Source: JAPORK01 sp026710285 (GTDB taxonomy: Bacteria; Pseudomonadota; Gammaproteobacteria; Pseudomonadales; Endozoicomonadaceae). From it: 64,000 nt of DNA. Made by a program: the position numbers and the translations under genes. Under the pieces are notes generated by a model. It made no database searches. It was not told where the DNA came from and was given only the letters and a program-made list of their open reading frames with translations. Below are positions 37,116 through 48,254 of this stretch, one piece after another. The DNA is taken from assembly GCA_965201045.1 (NCBI GenBank), contig OZ241746.1, positions 5,084,001 to 5,148,000 of the forward strand, read 5' to 3'. The first letter of the stretch is position 1. Each line of letters starts with the position of its first letter.

Positions 37116-40100
37116 ATGAAGTTTAAAGCTAAGAAAGCAGTAATAATATTATTTATTTTATTCACTGAATTAATTTCTTATAGTCATAATAATTTTGCAA
37201 TATCATTTTTTAAACGCACAAATAACACTTATAAAAAAGTGCAAGTGCCGTACAAAAAAAAAGATAATAAGATTAAATATGAAAATCTTCCTGCAGCAAA
37301 ATCAAAAAAAAAACCAAAACTAAATGATTCAGCGGGTGACAATAATTCTGTATGGTCAAATGCTTTTAATTTTAATAAATTGCTGGGTTCTGAAGTAGAT
37401 CCGCAAACAGGTACTCTTTTTGTATTTTTTAAAGCGGGCAGCCTGCGTGGAAATCTGGGGCATGGACCAAACATTAATTTAAAACTTAATTATTATAGCA
37501 ATACCATAGGTGATCCTGATGGAATAGGTTATGGGTGGAGCTGGAATTTAACGCACTTTAATCTTACTACTAACCAGTTAACAACGGCTTATGGACAGCG
37601 TTTTTATTTAGAAAATTATGGTAAAAATAACTGGGAACCACGTTACCACAAATTAAAAGATATTAACATCACTGGTGATAAAAGTACCAATTTTGTAATT
37701 AGTTATGCCAATGGTATAAGGGAAACACTTTCTCATCATGGCTATATTACTCAGATGGAACAACAAGATGGCTGGAGTATTCACTTTATTTATAAGCGAG
37801 GAACACATCTGCTGAAAACCATTGTTGATGATCAGAGTAATAAAATAAGCCTGGTAAGAAGGCAGGGATATCTTTTTGTCACCAGCCATAGCAGCTATGG
37901 TCAACCGGTAATTGTTCGTATCGGTGCGCAGGATCGTCAGGTACGTAAGCTGGCACTGTTATCAAAAAACAATCAACAAATCCTTCCTGAAACGTATATC
38001 AATTATACCCACACTAACCTTATATCGTCCATTCAGTATCCTTCCGGAATTAAAAAAACAGTCACCTATAACTGTACACAAGCCATGAAATTTTCTTTAC
38101 ATGATTATTTAGCTAAGATGTGTGTTGTCACTCGTGAGTCAGTAAGTTCTCGTAGAAAACAATCAGAACAAACAATTAATTACGAATACTCTACATCTGA
38201 TGAAGATCAGCATAATTACCTTGGTTATAATTCAGGTTTCTCTTATTTACCAGGTGTAAAGCAAGATATTCTTTTTGAAGCACCCGCTAGTTATACTTAT
38301 CATACAGTAAAAGACAATGGGTTAACAAAAGAGGTGAGGAAATGGAATAAATATCATCTGTTGACTAACGTGCGGGTAATTAGTAATCAGACCGGACATC
38401 TCTTATCAGAAGTGGAGAATTTCTTTTGTGATACCAATACATCCAATAATTGTGCTCACACCAGCTTCAGAGATTTACCAGCTACCTACAGTCTGCCATT
38501 AAAAATTATTACCCGAACATGGGATGATAATGCAGGTTCTGCAGCAACAGATATTGAAACAAAAACTTATGATAATCATGGAAGGCTAACACAACATACA
38601 GACGCATATGGACGCACAACAGATATTCATTATTGTCCTGTTTCTGGTAATGATAATGGATGCCCTGCGCTATCATCAAAATGGTCACTAAGTGCATGGC
38701 CAAAATCTGTTGCTGTTTATCCTGCTAGACCATCGAAATTGCCTCCGGTTATCACTTATTACAGCTATCATAAATTCCCCGACTTTAACAGAAAAGATTA
38801 CACACTGGTGCTTGACCATAAAACCATTAAGTCAAAAGATGAACAGGTCACACTCACCAGCCATTATTATCAGGATCTTGTTAATGCGCTCACTTATGGA
38901 CAGTTAAAACAGACAATTCTTACCGGCAAGACAGAACAAGACGCTGCAAAAACGTCAATAGTACATAATTTTCGCTATATTAAAAATTTAGCTGAAAACA
39001 GCCAGACAGTTTATAGCTCAGTTGTACTGGATAAAGATAAATCTCAACAACTCCCTGCTATAACAACCAGCCTTTTTACTCATCAGGTATTACAGCGTAC
39101 TGATGCCTCCGGACAAAACATTACCCATTATCATTATGACCTGCTCGGACGGTTGACACAAACTGACACAGCCGCAGGAACTGCTTTTGCAGCCTCTGTA
39201 CATTACAGATATATAAGAACCGCAGAAGAAAATCAGGTTATTATTACCGCAGCCAATGGATTACAGCATAAAATCATTTTTGATAATTTTGGTCGTCCGG
39301 TGATGCGCTTTGATGAAAGCATCTCAGCAAAAGGAGTGGGACAACCAGATCAATGGAGATTAACAAAAAAAATAGATTATGATCGGTATGGTCGGATTAA
39401 GAGTAAAAGCGTATATCTGTTGGATAAAAATAATAAATTAATTCCGCTTGTAACGACCAGAGAGTACGATGATATGGGACGTATCCAGTATAGTCATCTG
39501 CCTGACGGAGAAACAGCTGTTACTCTGTATGATAATCCAGATCGTTGTATGATCAGTTACGCTATGGACAGCCATGGTATTCGTTCTCCATTGACGGCTA
39601 TTCGTAACAATTCACTCAATAAGCCTGTATGGAAGCAAATATTTCCTGCTTCTTCTGCATTTTTGCCTAATATAAAAACATTGTGCAACAAAGATAACCA
39701 GCAGACAAATGTTAAACACTATTTTACCACTTATGATGGTTTTGGACGTATTGTTATGACCAAAGATCCTTTAGGTCATCTAATCAAAAAACATTATGAT
39801 TATATGGGTAATGTCGTATCAATTACAGATCCGGATAATAATACTATCCATTTACAATATAATCTGACAGGACAGGTCACTGCTCGCTGGGCTCTTCCTG
39901 CTTTAGGAGGTAAATATCTTCTTTCCTCTGCTGGATATAATGCCGCAGGTCAGACCGTATGGAAAGCCGGAGAAGATGGTAAAAAAAAATGGTTTACCTA
40001 TACACCTTCCGGTCAGGTTGCCACCGCTGTTACACCAGCAGGACATACTATCTCCACAAAGTATAATTTTTTAGGATTGCCTGTTGCTAAATATGTGGAT

Positions 40101-42461
40101 AACAAACTATTGCAAACAACAGGTTATGACCATGTCACTGCTTTACCAGTGATAAAAAATGATGTAACCGGTACAACAAAAGTGACTTATAGTATTGATA
40201 ATTTACCATTGCAAGTGGTTCATAAAGGTAGAAATAATTATCCGGATTATCATTTGTCATGGCAATATGATAATAATCGACGTGTGATCAGCTTTTTTAA
40301 TATTGCTGGTGATCAGACACGCACGACTTATGACAACCTTGGCAGAATAGCGGCATTATACTATCAGTCACATACAGGTAAAGAGGAAACTTTATCAACA
40401 CCTGTATACGACGATTTTTCCCGTATTTTTTCGATAAAATATGGTAGTGGAATGCAGCGGAAAATTACTTATGATTCATGGGGAAGAAAAAATCAAATTA
40501 CTGATACACTGAAGAATAAACTATTAACCAGTTGGAATTTAAGTTATGACGTGAATGATAATATTACCACACTCGTCAAACAGGAAGGTAATCATCAACA
40601 AGCGATTTTAAAGTATCAGTATGATGCTTTGGATAACCTGGTGACAATGGATTGTGAAGGTTCTGCCGGATTACCTTTATGTCCGCGAGATACCGCTACC
40701 GGAGGTTCACAGATTAACAGTGTTCCGGTAATTATTCATCAACACTATACTTTTACACCGTTGAATCGGTTGGCACAGGTCAGAGAAGTTTTACAAAATT
40801 CAGAGACAGAAAAAACATTAGATAAAATAGTTACTCATGAGTATAGTGATAAAAATGCTCCCTTACGTCTGCAACAAATAAGTACGCAATGGAATAATAA
40901 GACAGCTATCTCACATAAATTTAGTTATGATATTGCAGGTAATATGATAACAGACGGAGAAGGTAATCATATTACCTATAATCCCTTTAACCAAATCACA
41001 CATGTTGTTAAGACAGACGGACAACAGGGCATTTATACTTATAATGGCAATGGTAAAGAAGTTTCCGATAAAAATAGCTCAGGAATACATTATCTTTTTT
41101 ATAGTGGTAATCAACTGATTAATGAACAAATTGACAGCCTAGAACAAAAAACACACATCATTGGCTATCATAGCGCAGCTAAAGCGATTGATGGTGTTAT
41201 TTATCAATACTATGAAAGCAACTATAAAAAAGATGTTACCGGTATATTAACAAAAAAATCAAATAGTTCTGATGGTTATCAACTTAGTCAGCGTACTGTT
41301 TATAGTCCCTATGGTATGCGCTGGAATAGTAAACCTGCTGCTGTTCCACTGTATCAATATAACTTAACAGGGTTTGATGGTGAGCGTACAGATTTTCTTA
41401 CCGGATGGCAATTTCTTGGTGCAGGACATCGAACGTATAATCCAAAGCTACGTAATTTTGTCAGCGAAGATCCGGCAGGTGATGGCTATGCTTTTGGCAG
41501 TAATAATCCGATTATGAAGACAGATCCTGATGGAGATATGCCAAAATGGCTGGATAATGTTTTCAAATATATGGGGTATATTAGTTCTTTTGGAGCAAAG
41601 ACAAGTTCTTCCCGATGGTTAAAGGTTGTCGGTTCTGCTGCTGCATCAGCGCTTATGATATTGTCGTCTTTTGGATCTGCTGTTGTGACATTACCTGGTG
41701 TAGTAGCAGGTATTATTCCCTATTGTCTTTCTACTACTGCGGGAGCTGAACCGGCTAATAAACCACTTAATATTGCAGCTTCTGTTGCAGGTGCCGTACA
41801 GATGGTTGTATTTGCTGCTGAGACTATAGCTTCTTTAGGGTATAGTGCCTTTGCTACATTTTGTGCAACGGCGGAAATCTATACTGTACTTGAAGCTTTT
41901 GACGAAGGTCAGATTGAACTGAGGACATTGAGTAGGGCAGCAAACACAGTAATTACAGAAGAAGAAAGGGATGCAAATTTATTTCGAAGCTGGATTGCTC
42001 CGGCACTGGAAAGAAGGGAAGGTCTGGACTGGTTAGCAATAAGAGATGATCATGAATTAACTGAAAGGTTGGGCCAGATTGATTTTTTATATGGATACAA
42101 TTCAACTACCAGGGCGGCAGGTGTTGCTCTCATTGCAGCAAGAAGAACAGCGAGACAGCTCAATTTGTCAGTAATGCAAAGATTATTTAGTAACACTATA
42201 CTTGTAAATGGCTTGTCTGATATTGAACCTCAATCACTACTAACTGAGCTGTTTACACCCTTAAGTCAGGAATCCGGACTGCTATCCGGTCCAATTACAG
42301 AAGAAGAGCTGGGTACAATATTTTCTGGTCAGGGAGATCTGTTTGTACTGCAGGGAAATCATAATGTGAGTTTGTTAAGATGGGTCAGTGGTAACTTTTC
42401 TGATATTACCGATACTGTTAGTTTAGAATCCTATGAAATGATAAGAATCAGTAAAATTTGA
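37116..42461 (+). CDS. Rhs3: Rhs/YD-repeat protein, C-terminal tail truncated by deletion
   Basis: The open frame is 1,781 codons from ATG 37116, which aligns with the start of the paralogs; another ATG immediately precedes it at 37113. The poly-A run at 37304-37313 has ten A and is in frame. Architecture: hydrophobic export segment, Lys-rich linker, SEVDPQTGT region, YD repeats, Rhs core ending near residue 1468 with DPDG, two membrane segments, and the variable C-terminal domain. The last about 33 residues found in the others, including GEFMINRYYRL, are missing. The frame ends ...SYEMIRISKI, where sequence joins directly to the leader of Rhs4. The deletion also removed the 3' hairpin and the Rhs4 promoter, leaving 42 nt between the two genes. 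Confidence 0.93.
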   Translation: MKFKAKKAVIILFILFTELISYSHNNFAISFFKRTNNTYKKVQVPYKKKDNKIKYENLPAAKSKKKPKLNDSAGDNNSVWSNAFNFNKLLGSEVDPQTGTLFVFFKAGSLRGNLGHGPNINLKLNYYSNTIGDPDGIGYGWSWNLTHFNLTTNQLTTAYGQRFYLENYGKNNWEPRYHKLKDINITGDKSTNFVISYANGIRETLSHHGYITQMEQQDGWSIHFIYKRGTHLLKTIVDDQSNKISLVRRQGYLFVTSHSSYGQPVIVRIGAQDRQVRKLALLSKNNQQILPETYINYTHTNLISSIQYPSGIKKTVTYNCTQAMKFSLHDYLAKMCVVTRESVSSRRKQSEQTINYEYSTSDEDQHNYLGYNSGFSYLPGVKQDILFEAPASYTYHTVKDNGLTKEVRKWNKYHLLTNVRVISNQTGHLLSEVENFFCDTNTSNNCAHTSFRDLPATYSLPLKIITRTWDDNAGSAATDIETKTYDNHGRLTQHTDAYGRTTDIHYCPVSGNDNGCPALSSKWSLSAWPKSVAVYPARPSKLPPVITYYSYHKFPDFNRKDYTLVLDHKTIKSKDEQVTLTSHYYQDLVNALTYGQLKQTILTGKTEQDAAKTSIVHNFRYIKNLAENSQTVYSSVVLDKDKSQQLPAITTSLFTHQVLQRTDASGQNITHYHYDLLGRLTQTDTAAGTAFAASVHYRYIRTAEENQVIITAANGLQHKIIFDNFGRPVMRFDESISAKGVGQPDQWRLTKKIDYDRYGRIKSKSVYLLDKNNKLIPLVTTREYDDMGRIQYSHLPDGETAVTLYDNPDRCMISYAMDSHGIRSPLTAIRNNSLNKPVWKQIFPASSAFLPNIKTLCNKDNQQTNVKHYFTTYDGFGRIVMTKDPLGHLIKKHYDYMGNVVSITDPDNNTIHLQYNLTGQVTARWALPALGGKYLLSSAGYNAAGQTVWKAGEDGKKKWFTYTPSGQVATAVTPAGHTISTKYNFLGLPVAKYVDNKLLQTTGYDHVTALPVIKNDVTGTTKVTYSIDNLPLQVVHKGRNNYPDYHLSWQYDNNRRVISFFNIAGDQTRTTYDNLGRIAALYYQSHTGKEETLSTPVYDDFSRIFSIKYGSGMQRKITYDSWGRKNQITDTLKNKLLTSWNLSYDVNDNITTLVKQEGNHQQAILKYQYDALDNLVTMDCEGSAGLPLCPRDTATGGSQINSVPVIIHQHYTFTPLNRLAQVREVLQNSETEKTLDKIVTHEYSDKNAPLRLQQISTQWNNKTAISHKFSYDIAGNMITDGEGNHITYNPFNQITHVVKTDGQQGIYTYNGNGKEVSDKNSSGIHYLFYSGNQLINEQIDSLEQKTHIIGYHSAAKAIDGVIYQYYESNYKKDVTGILTKKSNSSDGYQLSQRTVYSPYGMRWNSKPAAVPLYQYNLTGFDGERTDFLTGWQFLGAGHRTYNPKLRNFVSEDPAGDGYAFGSNNPIMKTDPDGDMPKWLDNVFKYMGYISSFGAKTSSSRWLKVVGSAAASALMILSSFGSAVVTLPGVVAGIIPYCLSTTAGAEPANKPLNIAASVAGAVQMVVFAAETIASLGYSAFATFCATAEIYTVLEAFDEGQIELRTLSRAANTVITEEERDANLFRSWIAPALERREGLDWLAIRDDHELTERLGQIDFLYGYNSTTRAAGVALIAARRTARQLNLSVMQRLFSNTILVNGLSDIEPQSLLTELFTPLSQESGLLSGPITEEELGTIFSGQGDLFVLQGNHNVSLLRWVSGNFSDITDTVSLESYEMIRISKI

Positions 42462-42503
42462 TCAAATTGTGAAATCACTCATTCCTTCTACAGGTCACCA
42501 ATA

Positions 42504-45500
42504 ATGAAGTTTAAGTCTAAGAAAGCAGCAATAATATTATTTATTTTATTGGCTGAATTAATTGTTTATAGTCATAATAATTTTGCGATATCATTTTTTA
42601 AACGTACAAATGACACTTATAAAAAATTTCAGGTGCCGTACAAAAAAAAAGATAATAATGTTGAATCTGAAAATCTGTTTATAAAAAAAATCAACAAAAA
42701 ACCAAAACTGCATGATTCAGGGGATGACGATAATTCGGTATGGTCAAATGCTTTTAATTTTAATAAATTGCTAGGTTCCGAAGTAGATCCACAAACGGGT
42801 GTTTTTTCTGTATTTTTTAAAGCAGGGAATCTGCGTGGTAATCTGGGTCATGGACCAAACATTGATTTGAAACTTAATTATCACAGCAATACCAGAGTCG
42901 ATCCTGATGGCATCGGTTATGGTTGGAGTTGGAATTTAACGCATTTTAATCTTACCACTAACCAGTTAACCACAGCTTACGGACAGCGTTTTTATTTAGA
43001 AAATCATGGTAAAAATAACTGGAAACCACGTTACCACAAATTAAAAGATATTAAAATTACTGGCGATAAAAGTAGTCATTTTGTGATTAGTTATGCCAAC
43101 GGTATAAAGGAAACACTTTCTCATCAGGGCTATATTACTCAGATGGAACAACAGAATGGCTGGAGTGTCCATTTTGTTTATAAACAGGGAACAAATCTGC
43201 TAAAAACCATTGTTGATGATCAGGGTAATAAAATGGGCCTGGTAAGAAGTCAGGGGTATCTTTTTGTCAGCAGCCATAGTAGCCATGGTCAACCAGTAAT
43301 TGTTCGCATCAGTACGCAAGATCACCAGGTACGTAAACTGACACTGTTATCAAAAAACAATCAACAAATCCTTCCTGAAACTTATATAAATTACTCAAAC
43401 AATAACCTTATATCGTCTGTTCAGTATCCTTCCGGAATTAAAAAGATAGTAAACTACAATTGTACACAAGCCATGAAATTTTCTTTGCATGATCATTTTG
43501 CGAAGATATGTGTTGTTACGCGTGAGTCAATAAACTCTGGTAATGAAAAATATGCACAAACAATTAATTACGAATACTCTGCATCTGATGAAGACCAGCA
43601 TAATTACCTTGGTTATAATTCAGGGCTCTCTTATTTACCGGGCGCAGAGGAAGATATTCTTTTTGAAGCACCCGCTAATTATATTTATCATACAGTAAAA
43701 GACAATGGATTAATCAGAGAAGTTCGAACATGGAATAAATATCATCTGCTGACTAAAGTGTGGTTGATTAGTGATCAGACCGGGCATCTCTTGTCAGAAG
43801 TGGAGAATTTCTTTTGTGATACTAATACATCCAATGATTGTGCTCACACCAGCTTTAGAGATTTACCGGCTACCTACAGTCTGCCATTAAAAGTTATTAC
43901 CCGGACATGGGGTGATAATACAGATTATGCAGCAACAGATATTGAAATAAAAACTTATGATGATTATGGAAGGCTAACGCAACATACAGACTCATACGGA
44001 CGTACAACATATATTCATTACTGTCCTATTGCTGGTGATGAGAGTGGATGCCCTGCGCTATTACCAAAATGGTCACCAGGTGCATGGCCAAAATCCATTG
44101 CCGTTTATCCTGCCAGTCCATCAAAATTGCCTCCGGTTATCACTTATTACAGTTATCATAAATTCCCTGACTTTAACGGAAAAGATTATACGCTGGTGAT
44201 TGACCATAAAACGATTAAGTCAAAATATCAACAGGTTACACTGACCAGCCATTATTATCAGGATCCTTTTAATGCACTGACTTATGGGCAATTAAGACAG
44301 ACAATTCTTACCGGCAAGGAAGAACAAGACGCTGTAAAAACATCAATAGTACATAATTTTCGCTATATTAAACATTTATCTGAAAAAAGCCAGACAGTTT
44401 ATAGCTCAGTTGTACTGGATAAAGATAAATCTCAACAACTCCCTGCTATAACAACCAGCCTTTTTACCCATCAGGTATTACAGCGTACTGATGCCTCTGG
44501 ACAAAATATTACCTGTTATCATTATGATTTGTTGGGAAGGTTGATACAAACTGACACAGCCGCAGGAACTGCTTTTGCAGCTTCAGTGCATTACAAATAT
44601 ATAAGAACCGCAGAAGATAACCAGGTTATTATTACCGCAGCCAATGGGTTAAAGCATAAAATCATTTTTGATAATTTTGGTCGTCCGGTGATGCGCTTTG
44701 ATGAAAGCATCTCAGCAAAGGAAGTGAGACAGCCAGACCAATGGAGATTAACAAAAAAAATAGATTATGATCTGTATGGTCGGATTAAAAGTAAAATTGC
44801 ATATCTGTTAGATAAAGAGAATAAATCAATCCCGCTTGTAACGACCAAAGAATATGATGAAAGCGGACGTATCCTGTATAGCCATCTGCCTGACGGAGAA
44901 ACAGCTGTTACTCTCTATGATAATCCGGATCGTTGTATGGTCAGTTATTCTATAGACCGTCATGATATGCGTTCTCCACTGACGGCTATTCGTAACAATT
45001 CGCTCAATAAACCTGTATGGAAACAAATATTTCCTACTTCTTCTGCATTTTTTCCTGATATAAAAAAATTGTGCAACACAGATAATCAACAGAAAAATGT
45101 TAAACGCTATTTTACCACTTATGATGGTTTTGGACGTATTATTATGACTAAAGACCCTTTAGGTCATCTAATCAAAAAGCATTATGATTATATGGGTAAT
45201 GTCGTGTCAATTACAGATCCAGATAACAATACTATCCATTTACAGTATAATCTGACAGGACAAGTCACAGCTCACTGGGCTCTTCCTGCTTCAGGAGGTA
45301 AATATCTTCTTGCTTCTGCCGGATATAATGCCGCAGGTCAAACCGTATGGAAAGCCGGAGAAGATGGTAAAAGAACCTGGTTTACTTATACACCTTCCGG
45401 TCAGGTTGCCACGGCTATTACACCAGCAGGACATACTATCTCCACAAAGTATAATGTTTTAGGATTGCCTGTTGCTAAATATGTTGATAACAAACTATTG

Positions 45501-47924
45501 CAAACAATAGGTTATGACCATGTAACTACTTTGCCAATAATAAAAAATGATATGACCGGTACAACAAAAGTGACTTATAGTATCGATAATTTGCCACTAC
45601 AACTGGTTCATAAAGGTAAGAATAATTATCCGGATTATAATTTATCGTGGCAATACGATAATAATCGACGTGTGATCAGCTTTTTTAATATTGCTGATGA
45701 TCAGACACGCACGACTTATGACAACTTTGGCAGAATAGCGGCATTATACTATCGGTCACATACAGGTAAAGAGGAAGCTTTATCAACACCTGTATACGAC
45801 GATTTTTCCCGTATTTTTTCAATAAAATATGGTAGTGGAATGCAGCGGAAAATTACTTATGATTCATGGGGAAGAAAAAATCAAATTACTGATACACTGA
45901 GGAATAAACTATTAACCAGCTGGAATTTAAGTTATGATGCAAATGATAATATTACCACCCTAATAAAACAGGCAGATAATTATCAACAGGCGATTTTAAA
46001 TTATCAGTATGATAATCTGGATAACCTGGTGACAATGGATTGTCGAGGTTCTGCAGGATTACCTTTGTGTCCGCGAGATACTGCTACCGTAGGTTCACAG
46101 ATTAACATTATTCCGGTGATTATTCATCAACACTATACTTTTACACCGTTGAATCGGCTGGCACAGGTCAGAGAAGTTTTACGAAATTCAGAGACAGGAA
46201 AAACATTAGATAAAATAGTTACTCATGAGTATAGTGATAAAAATGCTCCCTTACGCCTGAAAAAAATAAGTACGCAGTGGAATAATAAGACAGTTATCTC
46301 ACATAAATTTAGTTATGATATTGCAGGCAATATGGTAACAGATGGAGAAGGTAATCATATTACCTATAATCCCTTTAATCAAATCACATATGTTGTTACG
46401 CCAGATGGACAACAGAGCAATTATATTTATAATGGCAATGGTAAAGAAATATTTGATAAAAATAGCTCAGGAACACATTATCTTTTTTATAGTGGTAATC
46501 AACTGATTAATGAACAAATTGACAGTCCGGAACAAAAAACACACATCATTGATTATCAGGGCGTAGCTAAAGCGATTGATGGTGTTATTTATCAATACGA
46601 TGAAAGCAACTATAAAAGAGATGTTACCGCTACATTAACAAAAATATCAACCAGTTCTGACTATCAGCTTAGTGAACGTACTGTTTATAGTCCCTATGGC
46701 ATGCGCTGGAATAGTAAACCTGCTGCTGTTTCACTGTATCAATATAACTTAACAGGGTTTGATGGTGAACGTACAGATTTTCTTACCGGATGGCAATTCC
46801 TTGGTGAAGGACATCGGACGTATAATCCAAAACTACGCAATTTTGTTAGTGAAGATCCGGCAGGTGATGGTTATGCTTTTGGTGGTAATAATCCGGTTAT
46901 GAAGACAGATCCTGATGGAAATATGCCAAAATGGCTGGGTGATGTTTTCAAATATATGGGGTATGTTACGTCTTTCGGAGCGAAGACAAGCTCTGCCCGA
47001 TGGTTAAAGGTTGTTGGTTCTGCTGCTGCATCAGCGTTTATAACGTTAGCATCTTGTGGAACACTTGCTGTTACGACAGTACCCAGTATGATACTAAATG
47101 GTATTCCCTACTGTCTTTCTACTACCTCAGGAGCTGCACCGGCGAATAAGCCGCTTAATATTGCAGCTTCTGTCACAGGCGCTGCACAAATGATTGCATT
47201 TGCTGCTGTTAATGTAGCTTGTTTGGGATATAGTGCCTTTTCTGCATTTTGTGCAACGGCAGAAATTGGTACTGTACTTGAAGCTACGGACGCAGAAGCG
47301 ATTGAAATGAGCTCATTAAGCAGGGCAGCAATCTCAGGAGAAGATAATAGTTTAGGCATATTTCGGTGCGGATTTACGAATATGATTGAAAGGAGAGATG
47401 GTCTGAACTGGGTGGCAATAAGAGATAATCATGAATTAACTGCTATGTGGAACCGGATTAATTGCATATATAGATACAATATGATTACCAGAGCAATAGG
47501 TGTTACCCTTATTGCAGCAAAAAAAACAGCAAAACAATTAAATTTGTCAGTAATGCAAGATTTGCTTAGCGCACCTTCTGGTGCCTTTTTCTTTAGTATT
47601 TACCATGAGAGACTACTGAATGAGCTGTTTACACCTTTAAGCCAGGAAGCCGTATTTTTATATAGCGCAATTGCAAGTGAAAACCTGGGTACAATATTTT
47701 TAAATCCGGGAGACCTGTTTGTACTGCTGGGATATCGAAATGTGAGTCTGGTGAAATGGGTTAATGGTAGCTTTTCTGATAACATTGATGATGTTAACTT
47801 AGTGTCTTATGAAATGCATATTGATGGTTCAGTAAAAGAAACACAGGACACTCCTTACTCTGTTTTAGAAGCCTTCAGGCATCGGGAAGGAGAGTTTATG
47901 ATCAACAGATATTACAGATTATAA
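42504..47924 (+). CDS. Rhs4: full-length secreted Rhs/YD-repeat protein
   Basis: The intact product has 1,806 residues. Residues about 8-22 (AAIILFILLAELIVY) are hydrophobic after a KFKSKK basic start, consistent with a Sec signal or anchor. Next come a Lys-rich linker, WSNAFNFNKLLGSEVDPQTG (a TcdB/SpvB-like Rhs N-terminus), GYGWSWNLTHFN, many YD repeats, the Rhs core GFDGERTDFLTGWQFLGEGH to DPDG, and a roughly 335-residue C-terminal domain with two membrane-type helices. Its C-terminal domain is of the class shared with Rhs1 (SCGTLAV, ILNGIPYC, SVTGAAQM). No known toxin motif seen. It lacks its own upstream promoter block because of the Rhs3-Rhs4 deletion, so it is probably read with Rhs3. 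Confidence 0.94.
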   Translation: MKFKSKKAAIILFILLAELIVYSHNNFAISFFKRTNDTYKKFQVPYKKKDNNVESENLFIKKINKKPKLHDSGDDDNSVWSNAFNFNKLLGSEVDPQTGVFSVFFKAGNLRGNLGHGPNIDLKLNYHSNTRVDPDGIGYGWSWNLTHFNLTTNQLTTAYGQRFYLENHGKNNWKPRYHKLKDIKITGDKSSHFVISYANGIKETLSHQGYITQMEQQNGWSVHFVYKQGTNLLKTIVDDQGNKMGLVRSQGYLFVSSHSSHGQPVIVRISTQDHQVRKLTLLSKNNQQILPETYINYSNNNLISSVQYPSGIKKIVNYNCTQAMKFSLHDHFAKICVVTRESINSGNEKYAQTINYEYSASDEDQHNYLGYNSGLSYLPGAEEDILFEAPANYIYHTVKDNGLIREVRTWNKYHLLTKVWLISDQTGHLLSEVENFFCDTNTSNDCAHTSFRDLPATYSLPLKVITRTWGDNTDYAATDIEIKTYDDYGRLTQHTDSYGRTTYIHYCPIAGDESGCPALLPKWSPGAWPKSIAVYPASPSKLPPVITYYSYHKFPDFNGKDYTLVIDHKTIKSKYQQVTLTSHYYQDPFNALTYGQLRQTILTGKEEQDAVKTSIVHNFRYIKHLSEKSQTVYSSVVLDKDKSQQLPAITTSLFTHQVLQRTDASGQNITCYHYDLLGRLIQTDTAAGTAFAASVHYKYIRTAEDNQVIITAANGLKHKIIFDNFGRPVMRFDESISAKEVRQPDQWRLTKKIDYDLYGRIKSKIAYLLDKENKSIPLVTTKEYDESGRILYSHLPDGETAVTLYDNPDRCMVSYSIDRHDMRSPLTAIRNNSLNKPVWKQIFPTSSAFFPDIKKLCNTDNQQKNVKRYFTTYDGFGRIIMTKDPLGHLIKKHYDYMGNVVSITDPDNNTIHLQYNLTGQVTAHWALPASGGKYLLASAGYNAAGQTVWKAGEDGKRTWFTYTPSGQVATAITPAGHTISTKYNVLGLPVAKYVDNKLLQTIGYDHVTTLPIIKNDMTGTTKVTYSIDNLPLQLVHKGKNNYPDYNLSWQYDNNRRVISFFNIADDQTRTTYDNFGRIAALYYRSHTGKEEALSTPVYDDFSRIFSIKYGSGMQRKITYDSWGRKNQITDTLRNKLLTSWNLSYDANDNITTLIKQADNYQQAILNYQYDNLDNLVTMDCRGSAGLPLCPRDTATVGSQINIIPVIIHQHYTFTPLNRLAQVREVLRNSETGKTLDKIVTHEYSDKNAPLRLKKISTQWNNKTVISHKFSYDIAGNMVTDGEGNHITYNPFNQITYVVTPDGQQSNYIYNGNGKEIFDKNSSGTHYLFYSGNQLINEQIDSPEQKTHIIDYQGVAKAIDGVIYQYDESNYKRDVTATLTKISTSSDYQLSERTVYSPYGMRWNSKPAAVSLYQYNLTGFDGERTDFLTGWQFLGEGHRTYNPKLRNFVSEDPAGDGYAFGGNNPVMKTDPDGNMPKWLGDVFKYMGYVTSFGAKTSSARWLKVVGSAAASAFITLASCGTLAVTTVPSMILNGIPYCLSTTSGAAPANKPLNIAASVTGAAQMIAFAAVNVACLGYSAFSAFCATAEIGTVLEATDAEAIEMSSLSRAAISGEDNSLGIFRCGFTNMIERRDGLNWVAIRDNHELTAMWNRINCIYRYNMITRAIGVTLIAAKKTAKQLNLSVMQDLLSAPSGAFFFSIYHERLLNELFTPLSQEAVFLYSAIASENLGTIFLNPGDLFVLLGYRNVSLVKWVNGSFSDNIDDVNLVSYEMHIDGSVKETQDTPYSVLEAFRHREGEFMINRYYRL

Positions 47925-48077
47925 ATTGTGTGCGTTGTTGATTACATACCCAGGGCTGTCCCCGGACAAAATAACTTGTTAAATCTTTTCGATTAAATAA
48001 TTCGCTGAGAACAATAAGCATAAAAGCTTATCTTAATCGATATAAAAAATATAAATTATTGCAAATATTTAGTTACA

Positions 48078-48107
48078 TTACGATAATAGTTAGGAAGCGA
48101 TTATAAC
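48078..48107 (+). promoter_or_regulatory. Predicted Rhs5 promoter
   Basis: TTACGA (48078-48083), an 18-bp spacer and TATAAC (48102-48107), in the conserved upstream block. Confidence 0.45.
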
Positions 48108-48254
48108 AATAACGCTGTTAACATCTGTCATATAAAGCATATAGTGCTCAGTGCTTTGATAATCTCAACAATTCATCCTTGCTCATCTACAAAAATAATC
48201 AGTAGACTTTGATCAAATTGTGAAATCACCCATTCCTTCTACAGGTCAACAATA

